Assembly (NCBI GenBank): GCA_023459755.1
Contig: JAEWSS010000220.1
Coordinates: 1-7,212, forward strand
DNA: 7,212 nucleotides
Direction of reading: 5' to 3'
From: Verrucomicrobiota bacterium
Lineage (GTDB): Bacteria; Verrucomicrobiota; Lentisphaeria; Victivallales; Victivallaceae
In this document: in pieces, positions 6,405 through 7,212 of the stretch
How positions within the stretch are numbered: the stretch's first letter is position 1
Layout: every line of letters starts with the position of its first letter
Program-made: the position numbers and the translations under genes
Notes under the pieces: generated by a model
Seen by the model: the letters and a program-made list of their open reading frames with translations, nothing else
What the model was told of the DNA's origin: nothing
Database searches by the model: none

Positions 6405-6410
6405 TGTCAA
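6405..6410 (-). promoter_or_regulatory. Possible -35 element (TTGACA) for the portal-like gene
   Basis: A perfect TTGACA on the minus strand lies 42 bases before the portal-like start codon. The hexamer 17 bases downstream (CATCAA) matches the -10 consensus only at three positions, so the promoter is tentative. No other strong candidate is visible in this 120-base divergent gap. Confidence 0.3.
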
Positions 6411-6414
6411 CCCG

Positions 6415-6442
6415 CTGAAAAAAACTTGCATTTTTTCATAAT
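6415..6442 (+). promoter_or_regulatory. Possible promoter of the NfeD2-flotillin operon
   Basis: CTGAAA (6415-6420), 16 bases, then CATAAT (6437-6442), matching consensus at four and five positions. An alternative is TTGCAT (6426-6431), 18 bases, TATTAC (6450-6455). Either gives a leader of about 25-35 bases before the ATG at 6484. Confidence 0.35.
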
Positions 6443-6483
6443 CGGGAAATATTACCCTATCTACGCAAATTAAGGAGGCGCAA

Positions 6484-7065
6484 ATGATGCAGGAACTCAA
6501 TGAACTGCTGGCAAATTCGCGGGAATTTTATTTTTATCTGGCGCTGGGCGGCAGCGCGGTGTTCATAATCCAGCTGTTTCTTATTCTGACCGGTATGGGC
6601 GGCGACGACCTCGACGCCGACAACTTCGACCCATCCAACGTTGATATGACCGGCGGCGGCGACCTTTCACTGGTCAGCTTTTTTTCGCTGCGCGGTCTGG
6701 TGGCCTTCGTCACCTTCTTCGGCTGGGCCGGATATTTCTGGGGACACAACGTCACCGGACTGGCGATCTCGCTCTTGTGCGGCGTCGGAATGATGGCGAT
6801 GACCACGCTGATCGTCTGGTTTTTCCTCCGGATGCAGCAGTCCGGCAATATCGGCGACGCCGAGTTTGTGGACAAGACCGGCGTGGTCTATCTGGGGATT
6901 CCCGGCGGCGACGCGGCTTCCGGGGTGGTCACGGTTCAGCTTCCGAACTGCACCCGTCAGATCAAGGCGTTTGCCGCCGAGCCGCTGAGTTCCGGAACGC
7001 CGGTTCGGGTGGTCGGCGTGGTCGGAACCGACTATTTCCGGGTCGAAAAAATTAATGCCGAATAA
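6484..7065 (+). CDS. NfeD2/YuaF-like membrane protein with C-terminal OB-fold
   Basis: 193 aa membrane protein of the type encoded beside flotillins (YuaF next to YuaG/FloT in Bacillus, YqiJ next to YqiK in E. coli). Membrane segments lie at about 15-37, 63-86 and 91-116; an acidic loop rich in Asp (41-60) follows the first. The second segment carries SLRGLVAFVTFFGWAGY, a recognisable family signature. Residues 123-190 form the soluble OB-like beta barrel (GDAEFVDKTGVVYLG, then VRVVGVVGTDYFRVEKI). These proteins are thought to shape flotillin-containing membrane domains and affect fluidity. AAGGAGG at 6472-6478 lies five bases before the first ATG and eight before the second, so translation may start at 6484 or 6487. 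The flotillin gene starts 43 bases downstream on the same strand. Confidence 0.87.
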   Translation: MMQELNELLANSREFYFYLALGGSAVFIIQLFLILTGMGGDDLDADNFDPSNVDMTGGGDLSLVSFFSLRGLVAFVTFFGWAGYFWGHNVTGLAISLLCGVGMMAMTTLIVWFFLRMQQSGNIGDAEFVDKTGVVYLGIPGGDAASGVVTVQLPNCTRQIKAFAAEPLSSGTPVRVVGVVGTDYFRVEKINAE

Positions 7066-7108
7066 TATTGCATAACGCAAAAAAAACATACGAAAGGCAA
7101 TTGAAAAA

Positions 7109-7212
7109 ATGGAGATTCCAATCTACATTGTGATGGCGGCGCTGGTGCTGGTGGCGTTTTTCGCCATGCTCGCGTCACGCTACCGCAAATGTCCGTCCGA
7201 CCGGATCATGGT
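7109..7212 (+). CDS. Flotillin-like SPFH protein, N-terminal fragment cut by window edge
   Basis: Thirty-four codons are visible from the ATG at 7109. They encode an N-terminal membrane hairpin or segment (IYIVMAALVLVAFFAML, residues 5-21) followed by ASRYRKCPSDRIM, the junction typical of flotillins, where a basic RY[KR]KCP[PS]D sequence leads into the SPFH domain. GAAAGG at 7092-7097 precedes the start by 11 bases. Following an NfeD2-like gene strongly supports flotillin, a scaffold protein of membrane microdomains. The SPFH domain itself lies outside the window. Confidence 0.8.
   Translation, partial: MEIPIYIVMAALVLVAFFAMLASRYRKCPSDRIM

Noticed and set aside
7066..7088. TTGCATAACGCAA followed by an A run as a terminator or attenuator between NfeD2 and flotillin genes
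   Set aside because: The stem would be only four base pairs and the plus-strand tail is A, not T.

Overview
The window is GC-rich bacterial DNA with strong Shine-Dalgarno sites and sigma70-like promoters. Gene content (a CPWC thioredoxin-like protein of a type common in Planctomycetes/Verrucomicrobia/Lentisphaerae, an NfeD2-flotillin pair, a DUF523 protein) suggests a PVC-group bacterium, possibly a Lentisphaerae/Victivallis relative. That placement is an impression from sequence style, not a proof.

Left part, minus strand (about 3900 down to 1): one compact four-gene operon. In transcription order it encodes a membrane-anchored thioredoxin-like protein, an RclA-type FAD/NAD(P)H flavoprotein with an intact CxxxxC redox pair, an ArsR-family repressor with five cysteines, and a secreted protein joining a serine-beta-lactamase-like fold to a DUF302 domain. 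The genes overlap or lie 11-19 bases apart. The operon starts from an AT-rich control region holding two near-identical 20-bp palindromes 32 bp apart; one exactly fills the spacer between -35 and -10 elements. This looks like an autoregulated thiol/redox, metal or oxidant stress module working on both sides of the membrane. Its most unusual part is the last protein: all three catalytic motifs of the beta-lactamase/DD-peptidase family are substituted while the surrounding fold is kept, so it is probably a pseudoenzyme.

Middle (4109-4671): a divergently transcribed DUF523 gene (the family that includes the thiouracil desulfidase TudS) with a near-perfect promoter, ending in a stem-loop that probably terminates transcription from both sides.

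Right-middle, minus strand (6363 down to 4677): two overlapping genes of phage type, a portal-like protein and a small probable head-tail connector. No terminase or capsid gene adjoins them inside the window, so they form an isolated pair with their own upstream region and terminator.

Right end, plus strand (6484 onward): an NfeD2/YuaF-like membrane protein followed by the first 34 codons of a flotillin-like protein, the usual membrane-microdomain pair, cut by the window edge.
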